This document shows, in pieces, positions 1 through 7,217 of a DNA stretch of 34,713 bases (its first letter is position 1; the number at the start of each line of letters is the position of its first letter). Under the pieces are notes generated by a model. The model saw only the letters and a list, made by a program, of their open reading frames with translations. It searched no databases and was not told where the DNA came from. The stretch spans positions 1-34,713 of the forward strand of contig NZ_VFUA01000072.1 of NCBI RefSeq assembly GCF_006440735.1, given 5' to 3'. A program made the position numbers and the translations under genes. The stretch is from Mesorhizobium sp. B2-7-1 (lineage in GTDB: Bacteria > Pseudomonadota > Alphaproteobacteria > Rhizobiales > Rhizobiaceae).

Positions 1-279
1 GATCGCGGCATTGTTGACCAAAACGTCGAGCCGGCCGAAGCGGCGTTCGACTTCGGCCGCGGCGCGGGCTGCCGCCTCAGGCGCGGCGACATCCAACGCG
101 ATGGCCTCGACCTTGCCGCCAAGCCGCTTCGCCGCCGCCTCGCCCTTGGCAAGATCACGCACACCGATCAGCACGGTGAAGCCGAGTTCCGCAAGCTGGC
201 GCGCCGTCTCCAGGCCGATGCCCCGGTTGCCGCCGGTGACGAGCGCCACCTTGCCGGAATGATTTGTGTTGGTGGTCAT
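1..279 (-). CDS. SDR family oxidoreductase, N-terminal part (runs off the window)
   Basis: The first 93 residues of a short-chain dehydrogenase/reductase are present; the rest lies beyond base 1. The dinucleotide-binding motif TGGNRGIG is at residues 15-22, followed by a beta-alpha repeat with an LDV segment and the NNA motif at residues 89-91, which marks the strand after the cofactor pocket in classical SDRs. The ATG at 279 is preceded by an AGGAG-like site about nine bases upstream. The family performs NAD(P)-dependent oxidation or reduction of alcohols and ketones in the cytoplasm. The substrate cannot be read, because the YxxxK catalytic region and substrate loop are outside the window. 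It is divergent from the His-rich gene at 632. Confidence 0.9.
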   Translation of the reverse strand, partial: MTTNTNHSGKVALVTGGNRGIGLETARQLAELGFTVLIGVRDLAKGEAAAKRLGGKVEAIALDVAAPEAAARAAAEVERRFGRLDVLVNNAAI

Positions 280-631
280 TGTTCCTGCTCCTGTTCGGGT
301 TCGTCGACAGCAAGATGGCATCGATCGGATCGAATGATTAGGGCGCGGAATTCGCACGCATCGCGCGATTGGGCTCATGAAAGGCCTACCCTCAAACCAG
401 CCAGGCCACCTTCATCGCAAGCAGGTGTCTGATCGCCAAGATGACAGTTGCCGACCGCTCGCCACGCGGCCATCCCCTTCCGCAAGGGAAAACGCCAGAC
501 ACAATCTGGAAACAAAATTCAACAGTCGGGAAAAACTCGCGAAAAAGGCGGCTGTCATAAGCGGCACCGGAGCAGCCGATGATTTGCGGCGCGCGACAAA
601 AGACATTGTTCTTAACCAAGGAATGCCGATT
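280..631. other. Intergenic region between divergent genes; no gene seen
   Basis: These 352 bases separate the truncated SDR gene from the His/Lys-rich gene. An open frame runs through from 377 into the downstream gene, but its residues look random, it has no ribosome site, and a signal peptide begins at 632. I therefore treat it as untranslated leader and promoter space. I found no convincing -35/-10 pair, riboswitch or long inverted repeat. Confidence 0.5.
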
Positions 632-979
632 ATGAAAAAGACCCTTCTTTCCGCACTCGGCCTTGCCGTCGCGCTCGCTTTCGCGGTGCCGGCGCTCGGC
701 ACCACCGAAGCCAACGCCGCTACGACCGCCGCAACGACGACGACCACCACTGCTCCGGCTGCGACCGCCGAAGCCGCGAAGCCGGCAGCGACCGATGCCG
801 CCAAGCCGGCCAGCAATGGCCCGCACAAGAAGCATCACCGCAAGCATCACCGTCATCATGCTCGCAAGCATCATCACGTGAGGAAGCACTCGAAGCATCA
901 TGCTAAGAAGCATCACGTGAGGAAGCACCACGTGCGCAAGCACCATGCGAAGAAGCATGTTGCGAAGAAGGCCGCGTAA
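632..979 (+). CDS. Small exported His/Lys-rich protein, acid-shock (Asr)-like
   Basis: The predicted protein has 115 residues. Residues 1 to about 28 form a signal peptide (MKK, hydrophobic run, AxA-type cleavage near EANA). A low-complexity Thr/Ala/Pro segment follows, and the last 50 residues are almost only His, Lys, Arg and Ala in HHRKHH/KKHHVRK-type units. This layout (signal peptide, Ala/Thr/Pro/Lys spacer, basic repeats) resembles enterobacterial acid-shock protein Asr, but here with far more His. Binding of protons, metal ions (Ni, Cu, Zn) or anionic polymers in the periplasm is an inference. The start at 632 is chosen because AAGGA lies nine bases upstream and the signal peptide begins there; a second in-frame ATG is at 623. 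A strong terminator follows at 1055. Confidence 0.75.
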   Translation: MKKTLLSALGLAVALAFAVPALGTTEANAATTAATTTTTTAPAATAEAAKPAATDAAKPASNGPHKKHHRKHHRHHARKHHHVRKHSKHHAKKHHVRKHHVRKHHAKKHVAKKAA

Positions 980-1054
980 GGCCTGACGCGTTTCGAATTT
1001 CATGACCGGATGATCCGGGACCGCTTGCAAAAGGGTTCAGGATCATCGCTCCCG

Positions 1055-1083
1055 AAAACGCCGCCCCTTCGGGCGGCGTTTTT
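1055..1083 (+). terminator. Rho-independent terminator after the His-rich gene
   Basis: A perfect 12-bp stem (1055-1066 with 1071-1082) closes a CTTC loop. It is GC-rich inside, and its 3' arm runs straight into a T tract. The 5' side starts with AAAA, so it could also act on minus-strand transcripts. It lies about 75 bases after the stop of the His-rich gene. Confidence 0.9.
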
Positions 1084-1100
1084 GATTGCGGTCTTAGTGA

Positions 1101-1169
1101 GGCATGATCTTCTCCGAAAACCAGCAACCACTTTTCGCTAGACGCGGTCCTTCGGTTCGGGATCATGCC
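1101..1169. repeat. Rhizobial GGCATGATC-type palindromic element
   Basis: The ends are GGCATGATC (1101-1109) and its exact complement GATCATGCC (1161-1169). Internal CCGAAAA and CTTTTCG blocks match extragenic palindromes common in Mesorhizobium and relatives. It abuts the stop codon (1170-1172) of the YdeI-family gene. A short relative, GAGCATGA-N5-TCATGCTC, is at 31758-31778. Confidence 0.7.
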
Positions 1170-1766
1170 CTACTTCTTCTGCGGATGGATCGTCTCGCCG
1201 CGCGCCAGCATAGCGACGAGATCGGCGATCTTCTTCCTGCGCCCGGCTTCGGTCTTCATGTTGTGGGTGCGGAAGGCGAGCGCGAAGCGGTTCTGGGCGG
1301 AAAGCTTTTCCAGCATCTCCTTCGCCTTCGGCTCGGCATCGATCGCGGCCTGCAGGTCGGGCGGGATGGTCATCTCCCTCGACCCGCCATAGGCACGGTC
1401 CCAGCGGCCGTCGGCCTTGGCCGCCTCGACCTCGCGCAGGCCATGCTCGGTCATGCGGCCCGCCTCGGTCAGGCGCGCGACATTGTCGATGTTGATCTTG
1501 CTCCAGATGCTCTTCCTGCCGCGCGGCGTGTAGCGCTGCAGGAAGCTTTTGTCGTCGAGCGACTTGCGCACCGCGTCGATCCAGCCGAAGCAGAGCACGA
1601 CGTCGACCGCCTCCTTCGGCGTGATCGAGGCGAGACCGGAACCAACCTTGTGGACCTTGATCCAGACTTCGCTTTCGCCGGCGTGGTTGTCGGCCAGCCA
1701 GGCGTAGAAGCTTTCGGCATCGGGGAATTCGCGAACCTTGTCCGGATCGACCTTGATCGGGGCCAT
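1170..1766 (-). CDS. YdeI/OmpD-associated family protein
   Basis: The protein has 198 residues. It carries the family's typical N-terminal block (F-DAESFYAWL, then SEVWIKVHKVGSG, then an EAVDVVLCFGWIDAVRK segment) and the later TPRGRKSIWSKINI block. The C-terminal half has the Ala-rich helical part with an AFRTHNMKTEAGRRKKI tail, as in full-length members. The biochemical role is unknown; the name comes from enterobacterial association with OmpD and bacteriocin protection, and is not evidence of function here. The ATG at 1766 is preferred over the GTG at 1772, because AGAGG sits five bases upstream of it. It is monocistronic, and its stop abuts a palindromic repeat. Confidence 0.88.
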   Translation of the reverse strand: MAPIKVDPDKVREFPDAESFYAWLADNHAGESEVWIKVHKVGSGLASITPKEAVDVVLCFGWIDAVRKSLDDKSFLQRYTPRGRKSIWSKINIDNVARLTEAGRMTEHGLREVEAAKADGRWDRAYGGSREMTIPPDLQAAIDAEPKAKEMLEKLSAQNRFALAFRTHNMKTEAGRRKKIADLVAMLARGETIHPQKK

Positions 1767-1861
1767 CGTCACCTCTGCCGCATTGCTGATCGGGAGACAG
1801 TCTCGCCGATTCCGCGGCCCATGTAGCCTCCTCTCGTGCCAGTTTCTGTCAGCAGGAGAGT

Positions 1862-2584
1862 CTAAAGGATCTTCGCCAGGAAGCTCTTCGTGCGGTTCCT
1901 CTGCGGATCCGAGAAAAGCGCCTTCGGCGCTCCCTCCTCGACGATCATGCCGTCATCCATGAAGATCACACGATGTCCGACCTCGCGGGCAAAGCCCATC
2001 TCATGGGTGACGACCACCATCGTCATGCCCTCGACGGCGAGAGTCTTCATGACCTGAAGCACCTCGCCCACCATTTCGGGATCGAGTGCCGAGGTCGGCT
2101 CGTCGAAGAGCATGACGTTCGGTCCCATAGCCAGCGAGCGCGCGATCGCCACGCGCTGCTGCTGGCCGCCGGAAAGCTCGTCGGGGTAGCTTTCTTCCTT
2201 TCCGACGAGGCCGACCTTGGCCAGCAGTTCGCGCGCGACCCTGTTGGCCGCCTCAGTCGGGATCTTCTTGACCTTGCGCGGCCCGATCGTGACGTTCTCC
2301 AGGATGGTCAGGTGCTTGAACAGGTTGAACTGCTGGAACACCATGCCGACATGCTGGCGCAACTGGTGGATGTTCGTCTTCGGATCGGTCAGCACCATGC
2401 CGGCGATTTCGATCTCGCCGCTGGTAGCCGTCTCCAACCCGTTCAGGCAGCGCAGGAACGTGCTTTTGCCGCTCCCCGAGGGGCCGATGACGACGACGAC
2501 CTCCTTTTCCTCCACATGGGTGGTTATCCCCTTGAGGATCTCGTTGTGGCCGAAGGACTTGTGAAGGTCCTTAACGTTTATCAA
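1862..2584 (-). CDS. Amino-acid ABC transporter ATP-binding protein (GlnQ-like)
   Basis: This is the ATPase of a polar amino-acid importer, hydrolysing ATP at the inner face of the membrane. From the TTG start it has 240 residues, the usual length of the family. Walker A GPSGSGKST is at 34-42, a Q-loop at about 84, signature LSGGQ at 137-141, Walker B VMLFDE at 157-162, and the H-loop in VVVTHEMGF near 193. The TTG start (2582-2584) lies inside the 3' end of the permease gene and is preceded by AGGAGG seven bases upstream; upstream in-frame residues are Ser/Arg-rich and unlike the family. The 14-base overlap with the permease stop suggests translational coupling. It resembles E. coli GlnQ closely, but substrate specificity is inferred. 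Confidence 0.95.
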   Translation of the reverse strand: MINVKDLHKSFGHNEILKGITTHVEEKEVVVVIGPSGSGKSTFLRCLNGLETATSGEIEIAGMVLTDPKTNIHQLRQHVGMVFQQFNLFKHLTILENVTIGPRKVKKIPTEAANRVARELLAKVGLVGKEESYPDELSGGQQQRVAIARSLAMGPNVMLFDEPTSALDPEMVGEVLQVMKTLAVEGMTMVVVTHEMGFAREVGHRVIFMDDGMIVEEGAPKALFSDPQRNRTKSFLAKIL

Positions 2585-3239
2585 CTTGAAGCCTCCTCTC
2601 CAGGTAGGACGAGAACTTCGAGAGCGAGAAGATGAGGATGAAATAGAGGGCGGCAATCAGCCCCCAGATCGCAAAGGAGGCAAAGGTCTCGGCAATGACG
2701 ATCTGGCCCTTGTAGACAAGCTCCGCAATGCCGACAGGCGCCAGCAGCGAGGTGTCCTTGATGGTCTGGGCAGCCTGATTGACCAGCGGCGGGATCATCC
2801 GCTTGAACGCCTGCGGCAGGACGATGTAGCGCATCGTCTGGAAGCCGTTCATGGCGATCGACTGCGCCGCTTCCTTCTGCCCCCGGTCGACGCCCAGAAT
2901 GCCGGCGCGGATGATCTCGGTGACATAGGCGCCTTCATTGAGGCTGAGCGTGAGAGCGGCGGCGAGGATGGGATAGGTCAGTTGCCCGAACCAACGGTTG
3001 ACGGGCAGGATCGCCGGCAAGCCGAGCACGATGAAGAAAAGCTGCACCAAAAGTGGGGTGGAGCGGAAAATCTCGACATAGCCGGTCGCGATCCAGCGCA
3101 GCGGCGCGATCGTCGACAGCCGCATCAGCGCCGCGACCAGGCCGATGGCCACCATCAGAATGATGGCGACGACCGAATACTGGATGGTCAGCCGCAAGCC
3201 GTCGAGGAGGACAGGTAGGTTTTGTCTTATAGGGTCCAT
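2571..3239 (-). CDS. Amino-acid ABC transporter permease (GlnP/HisMQ type)
   Basis: This is the membrane-spanning subunit of the importer. It has 222 residues from the ATG at 3239, close to the roughly 220 of GlnP. It has several hydrophobic helices and the EAA coupling motif (GQKEAAQSIAMNGFQTMRYIVLPQAFKRMIPP region), with an NEGAYVTEIIRAGI block just before it. Residues after the start (MDPIRQNLPVLLDGLRLTIQYS) match the usual beginning of the family. Alternative in-frame starts are ATG at 3269 or 3272 and TTG at 3278, which would add 10-13 residues; no strong ribosome site separates them. It lies between the binding-protein and ATPase genes, with the ATPase overlapping its end. Confidence 0.94.
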   Translation of the reverse strand: MDPIRQNLPVLLDGLRLTIQYSVVAIILMVAIGLVAALMRLSTIAPLRWIATGYVEIFRSTPLLVQLFFIVLGLPAILPVNRWFGQLTYPILAAALTLSLNEGAYVTEIIRAGILGVDRGQKEAAQSIAMNGFQTMRYIVLPQAFKRMIPPLVNQAAQTIKDTSLLAPVGIAELVYKGQIVIAETFASFAIWGLIAALYFILIFSLSKFSSYLERRLQVDKR

Positions 3240-3321
3240 GAACGTGCCCTGGGTCAACTTCCGGGCCATCATCGGCAAGACGGCCCGGAAAGATCAGTCG
3301 TTCACACGATCAGAACCAGGC

Positions 3322-4137
3322 TCAGCCCGAGATCGCGACGGCATCCGGCTTCTGCACGTCCTTGACCACGCCGCTGGTATCGCCGCCGAAATATTTATCG
3401 AAAAGCTTCTGGTATTCGCCGCTCTGCTTGATCTTGGCGAGGCCGTCATTGATCTTCCCGACCAGCTCAGGCTTCTGCTTGCTGACGGCAATGCCGTAAT
3501 ATTCGCCGGTCAGCAAAGGACCCACGGTCTGGACATCGTCATGGGCGGCCTTGAAATTGAGGTTGACCGGATTGTCGAAGATGACGGCGTCCGCTCCGCC
3601 GGTTTCCAGCGCCTGATAGGCGGCGTCGATGCTCTGGAACTGCTTGATATAGTCCTGCTGAACGCCATGGCCGGTCAGATAGTCGACGGATGAGGTTGCT
3701 TTCTTGGTGGCAACCACATGGCCATTCTTGAGGTCGTCGAAGCTCTTGATGTCGGAGTCTTTCTTCACCAACACCGAAAGGCCGGATTTGTAATAGGCGT
3801 CGCTGAACTCGACGTTCTGCATGCGGCTCTTCTTGATCGTGATCCCGGCGACCGCGGCGTCGATCGAACCTGCCTGCAAACTGGGGATGATGCCGTCGAA
3901 CGGCAGCGTTTTCAGGGTGACCGTCATATTCTCGGCCTTGGCGATCGCATTGATCATATCGATGTCGAAGCCGGTGACCTGGCCGTTCGTCTCGGTCTCG
4001 AAGGGCGGGAACGTCGTATCGGCGCCGACCACCATGGTCGTCGCGCTTTGCGCGGACGCGATAGTCGTCGCACCGAGCGACAATGCGAGGCCGGAAACCA
4101 GCGACGTGGTCAGCAGGATAAGCGACTTGTTGTTCAC
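3322..4137 (-). CDS. Periplasmic amino-acid-binding protein of the ABC transporter (GlnH-like)
   Basis: This is the solute-binding subunit that delivers the ligand to the permease. It has 271 residues, with a signal peptide of about 29 residues ending ASA. The mature part has family-3 blocks: GADTTFPPFE, GFDIDMINAIAK, LPFDGIIPSLQAGSIDAAVAGIT, FSDAYYKSGLSVLV, and GIAVSKQKPEL near the end. These align block by block with E. coli GlnH, so glutamine or a similar polar amino acid is the likely ligand (inference). The GTG start at 4137 is chosen because AAAGGAG lies about eight bases upstream and the signal peptide begins there. It is the first gene of the three-gene operon. Confidence 0.95.
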   Translation of the reverse strand: MNNKSLILLTTSLVSGLALSLGATTIASAQSATTMVVGADTTFPPFETETNGQVTGFDIDMINAIAKAENMTVTLKTLPFDGIIPSLQAGSIDAAVAGITIKKSRMQNVEFSDAYYKSGLSVLVKKDSDIKSFDDLKNGHVVATKKATSSVDYLTGHGVQQDYIKQFQSIDAAYQALETGGADAVIFDNPVNLNFKAAHDDVQTVGPLLTGEYYGIAVSKQKPELVGKINDGLAKIKQSGEYQKLFDKYFGGDTSGVVKDVQKPDAVAISG

Positions 4138-4469
4138 GGATGTCTCCTTTCGGCGGGCATTCGTCTGCTGAAGGCGTCGACGATCAGGAGTGGTGCGGAA
4201 TGCATGAACTCGGGAGCCCGTATTGTGCATCTGGATCGGGTTCGGCCCAAGTCAAGGTTGCCGCTGTCGGGGTTTCCTCCAGGGGGAACCGCAGCCGGCG
4301 GATTTCATGCGCGGCCAGGTCGCGCGACCGGTTATGCCAGGCTTGCGGTGTAATTCGGCGAGCCCGCGGACCTCGCTATCGGAGCTTCCGATCGCGCCAT
4401 CGGTTTCTTCCGTTTCCGCTTCGCGTCGCGGCCTGTCAAACCCTGTCCATGCAAAGGAAAGGCGTGGAC

Positions 4470-5192
4470 ATGGACAAGCAGACAATCCTGATCGTCGGCG
4501 GCAGCTCGGGCATGGGACTGGCGCTCGCCAGGCGATGCCTCGGGGAAGGTGCGCGCGTCGTCATCGCCGGGCGTGGCGAGGCGAAGCTGGGCGCGGCGCG
4601 GGAAGAACTCGGCCGGCCGGGGATGCTCGAAACGGCGGCGGTCGATATCAGCCAAGAGGATGAGGTCGCCGCACTTTTCGAGCGTATCGGGCCGCTCGAT
4701 CATATCGTCAGCACCGCGGCTGCAATCGAAGGCGCCTACCGGCTGTTGCCGAAGATCGAGCTTTCAGCCGCGCAGCGGGTGGTGGAGAGCAAGTTCTACG
4801 GGCCGCTGCTGCTTGCCAAGCATGGCGCGCCGAAGCTGCCGCCAACCGGCTCGCTCACTTTCGTGTCGGGCATTGCCGCCTACCGGCCGGCGGCCCGCGG
4901 CTCGGTGGTCGCGGCGGTCAACGCGGCGCTGGAAGGGCTGGTGCGGGCTTTGGCCGTCGAGCTGGCGCCGATCCGCGTCAACGCCGTCTCCCCGGGCTGG
5001 GTCGACACGCCGATCTGGGAATTCGTCGCGGGCGACAGGAAGGCTGAGACCCTGGCCGCCATGGCGGAGCGGTTACCCGCGGGACGCGTCGGGCTGCCCG
5101 AAGACATTGCCGACGCGATCCGCTTCCTGATCGGCAACGGCTTCACGACGGGAGAGACGCTGCATGTCGAGGGCGGGCACCGGCTGGTGTGA
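4470..5192 (+). CDS. SDR-fold protein lacking the catalytic Tyr and Lys
   Basis: The protein has 240 residues and a full-length SDR fold. The cofactor loop VGGSSGMG is at 9-16, an AVDIS acidic turn at 57-61, and the strand SLTFVSG with Ser133 at 128-134. It ends with the typical RVNAVSPGWVDTP block (169-181) and a C-terminal TTGETLHVEGGH motif. At the place of the YxxxK pair it reads VAAVN (147-151), so the proton-donating Tyr and the Lys are Val and Asn. I recall related SDR proteins with the same replacement, so this may be a conserved non-classical subfamily rather than decay. The ATG at 4470 has an AAAGG-type site about seven bases upstream. Its last 50 bases overlap the convergent LysR gene. 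Confidence 0.88.
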   Translation: MDKQTILIVGGSSGMGLALARRCLGEGARVVIAGRGEAKLGAAREELGRPGMLETAAVDISQEDEVAALFERIGPLDHIVSTAAAIEGAYRLLPKIELSAAQRVVESKFYGPLLLAKHGAPKLPPTGSLTFVSGIAAYRPAARGSVVAAVNAALEGLVRALAVELAPIRVNAVSPGWVDTPIWEFVAGDRKAETLAAMAERLPAGRVGLPEDIADAIRFLIGNGFTTGETLHVEGGHRLV

Positions 5193-6096
5193 CCGGCGCG
5201 AAGCCCTTGCCTATTGCTGTTAAGAGCGCCTTCAGCGCCGGCGGCTGGACGCGCCGGCGGCGCCAGGTCATCACGACGTCGGCCGAGCGGACCGGGCCGG
5301 GCCAGGCAAGCTCGGCCACCTCGCCGCGATCGATCGCGGCGGCGACCGCCAACCTCGGCACGAGGCCAAAGCCGGCGCCGGCCGCCACCAGTCCGGCTAT
5401 GGCGTCGATGCTGCCGGCTTCGGCGGCAAGGCTTGGCTTGCCCAGACCTGCTCCGGCGAACGCCTTGTCGACCATGGCGCGGTAGACGCAGCCGGTCTCG
5501 GTGGCGACGAAATGCTTTTCGGCCAGCGTCGCCAGATCGACATCGGCGCGGTTGTCGCCAGGCGGCGCGATCAGCGCAAGCGGCTCGACCGCCACCACGC
5601 GCCTGGCAAGGCGCTGGTCCGGCGCGCCGGCATCTTCAAGCTCAGGGGGCCGCTCGAAACAGAAAGCGACGTCGATCTCGCCGTCACCCAGCCGTCGCAG
5701 CAACTCGCCGCTGCCGGCGATCTTGAGCTTGATGTCGATATCGGCATGCGCGGCACGGAAGTCGGCGAGCCAGCCGGCAAGCCTTGCCGAGGCGATCGTC
5801 TCCAGCGCGCCGATCGACAGGCCGCCGGCCGGCCCGGCCCTGGTCGCATCGACGGCGGCCCTCGCGTCGTCGGCGAGCGCCAGCAGTTCCTCGGCATAGG
5901 GTTTCAGCGCCCCGCCCGCCGGCGTCAGGTCCAGCCCCTGCCGCGAGCGGGTGAAGAGGCTGGCGCCAAGCTCGGCCTCCAGCGCCTGGATCTGGTCGCT
6001 GACGCTCGACTGGGCGAGATTGACCTCCTGCGCCGCACGCGTGACGTTGCGCGTTCGCGCGACCGCCAGAAAGGTCTTCAGCAGCCTGGGATGCAT
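5143..6096 (-). CDS. LysR-family transcriptional regulator
   Basis: The protein has 317 residues. A winged helix-turn-helix occupies residues 1-60 (LLKTFLAVARTRNVTRAAQEVNLAQSSVS, then QALEAELGASLFTR), followed by a linker helix and a periplasmic-binding-protein-like effector domain (GGLSIGALETIAS onward). It would bind a promoter as a tetramer and respond to an unknown small molecule. It starts 13 bases after the stop of the protease-like gene on the same strand and may share its transcript. Its last 50 bases overlap the convergent SDR gene. The effector and targets cannot be read. Confidence 0.93.
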   Translation of the reverse strand: MHPRLLKTFLAVARTRNVTRAAQEVNLAQSSVSDQIQALEAELGASLFTRSRQGLDLTPAGGALKPYAEELLALADDARAAVDATRAGPAGGLSIGALETIASARLAGWLADFRAAHADIDIKLKIAGSGELLRRLGDGEIDVAFCFERPPELEDAGAPDQRLARRVVAVEPLALIAPPGDNRADVDLATLAEKHFVATETGCVYRAMVDKAFAGAGLGKPSLAAEAGSIDAIAGLVAAGAGFGLVPRLAVAAAIDRGEVAELAWPGPVRSADVVMTWRRRRVQPPALKALLTAIGKGFAPVTPAGARPRHAASLPS

Positions 6097-6109
6097 AAGG
6101 GCGCCGAGC

Positions 6110-7012
6110 CTACTGCAGCTGCGGCTTCTTCAGGAAGGAATTGCGGTCGGCGGACTTGACGCGCAGCCAGGTCTCGCGGCCGTCGCGCACGACGCGCAGC
6201 GGGATTTCCGAACCGGCCGGGTTCTGCCAGAGTTTTCTGTAGAAATCGGCCAGTCCGTCGACCTCGCCGTCGCGCACGTCGGAGATGATGTCGCCCTGGC
6301 GCAGCCCTGCCTCCGCGGCCGGACCGCCTTCGGCGACGCTCATCACCACCACCATGCCGTTCGACTCGGCCGAGAAGGCGCCGAGCCACGGACGCGGCGC
6401 CGTCGCGGTCTGGCCGCGCTTGATGAGATCGTCGAGGACCGGCGTCAAAAGATCGATGGGCACTACCATGTTGATGTCGGCGACCTCGCCGGCACGGCTC
6501 ATCTGCAACCGCAGCGAGCCGACGCCGAGCAGCTTGCCGTCGCGGTCGAACAGCGCGGCACCGCCCCAGGACGGGTGCGCCGGTGCGATGAAGATCGCCT
6601 CGTCGATCAGATATTCCCAGTAGCCGGCGAATTCCTGCTTGGTGACGATGTGGGCGTCGACCTGCTGGCCGATGCCGTCGGCGAGCGTCACGGAGTCGCC
6701 GATATTGGCCTTCCTGGCGTTGCCGAACTGGACCGCCGGCAGGCCAAGCGGGGACAGCGCCTGGACGAGGCCGAAACCGGTCTCCTGGTCGTAGGCCAGC
6801 GCGTGGGCCGCGACCACACGGCCGTCCTGGTCGGTCAGCCACACCTCCTCGGCCTCGGTGATGAGGTAGCCGATGGTGAGCACAAGGCCATTGTCGCGGA
6901 TCACGACGCCGCTGCCCTCGCGGCGCGTGCCCAGCGCATTGGCGGTGAAAGCGTCGTCCGGCACGGTGGCGCGCACGGCAACGACGGAGCGCGAAATTTT
7001 CCCGATGGTCAT
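6110..7012 (-). CDS. Trypsin-fold (S1C/HtrA-like) PDZ protein with a degenerate catalytic triad
   Basis: The protein has 300 residues: a trypsin-like HtrA domain (about 10-195) followed by one PDZ domain (about 205-290; GGPAAEAGLRQGDIISDV block). There is no signal peptide, so a cytoplasmic location is likely, unlike DegP/DegQ. The HtrA landmarks align but the active residues are replaced: TNxHV reads TIGYLI (His to Tyr49), the TDxA block reads TGFGLV (Asp to Gly79), and GNSGG reads PSWGG (Ser to Trp149). It is probably a binding or scaffold pseudoprotease (inference). An AGGA site precedes the ATG at 7012. A LysR gene follows after 13 bases. Confidence 0.85.
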   Translation of the reverse strand: MTIGKISRSVVAVRATVPDDAFTANALGTRREGSGVVIRDNGLVLTIGYLITEAEEVWLTDQDGRVVAAHALAYDQETGFGLVQALSPLGLPAVQFGNARKANIGDSVTLADGIGQQVDAHIVTKQEFAGYWEYLIDEAIFIAPAHPSWGGAALFDRDGKLLGVGSLRLQMSRAGEVADINMVVPIDLLTPVLDDLIKRGQTATAPRPWLGAFSAESNGMVVVMSVAEGGPAAEAGLRQGDIISDVRDGEVDGLADFYRKLWQNPAGSEIPLRVVRDGRETWLRVKSADRNSFLKKPQLQ

Positions 7013-7109
7013 CGATCCATCCTGCGTTGCGGGTCTTTGCCTATAAGTATGGCCGAAGGCGCGCGACGCAAGGGTGGATTTCCCCCTTGACGGCTTGGCA
7101 CAAGCGCTA

Positions 7110-7164
7110 GTTCAACGAAGATTGAACTTTTTTCTTTGACGCGCGCAAAACCGCACCTAAGTCT
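7110..7164 (+). promoter_or_regulatory. Candidate promoter and operator upstream of yghU
   Basis: An inverted repeat GTTCAA-N6-TTGAAC lies at 7110-7127. A -35-like TTGACG follows at 7136-7141, with a weak -10-like TAAGTC at 7158-7163. The repeat sits where an activator would bind, between the divergent protease-like gene and yghU. The call is based on spacing and symmetry only. Confidence 0.4.
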
Positions 7165-7217
7165 ATCGGCATCCGTGGCAGACTTTCCCGCCCCTCACGA
7201 CACACAAGGCCTCCGAC

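Noticed and set aside
377..631. 85-residue N-terminal extension of the His-rich protein
   Set aside because: The extension has no domain, and a clean signal peptide with its own ribosome site begins at 632.
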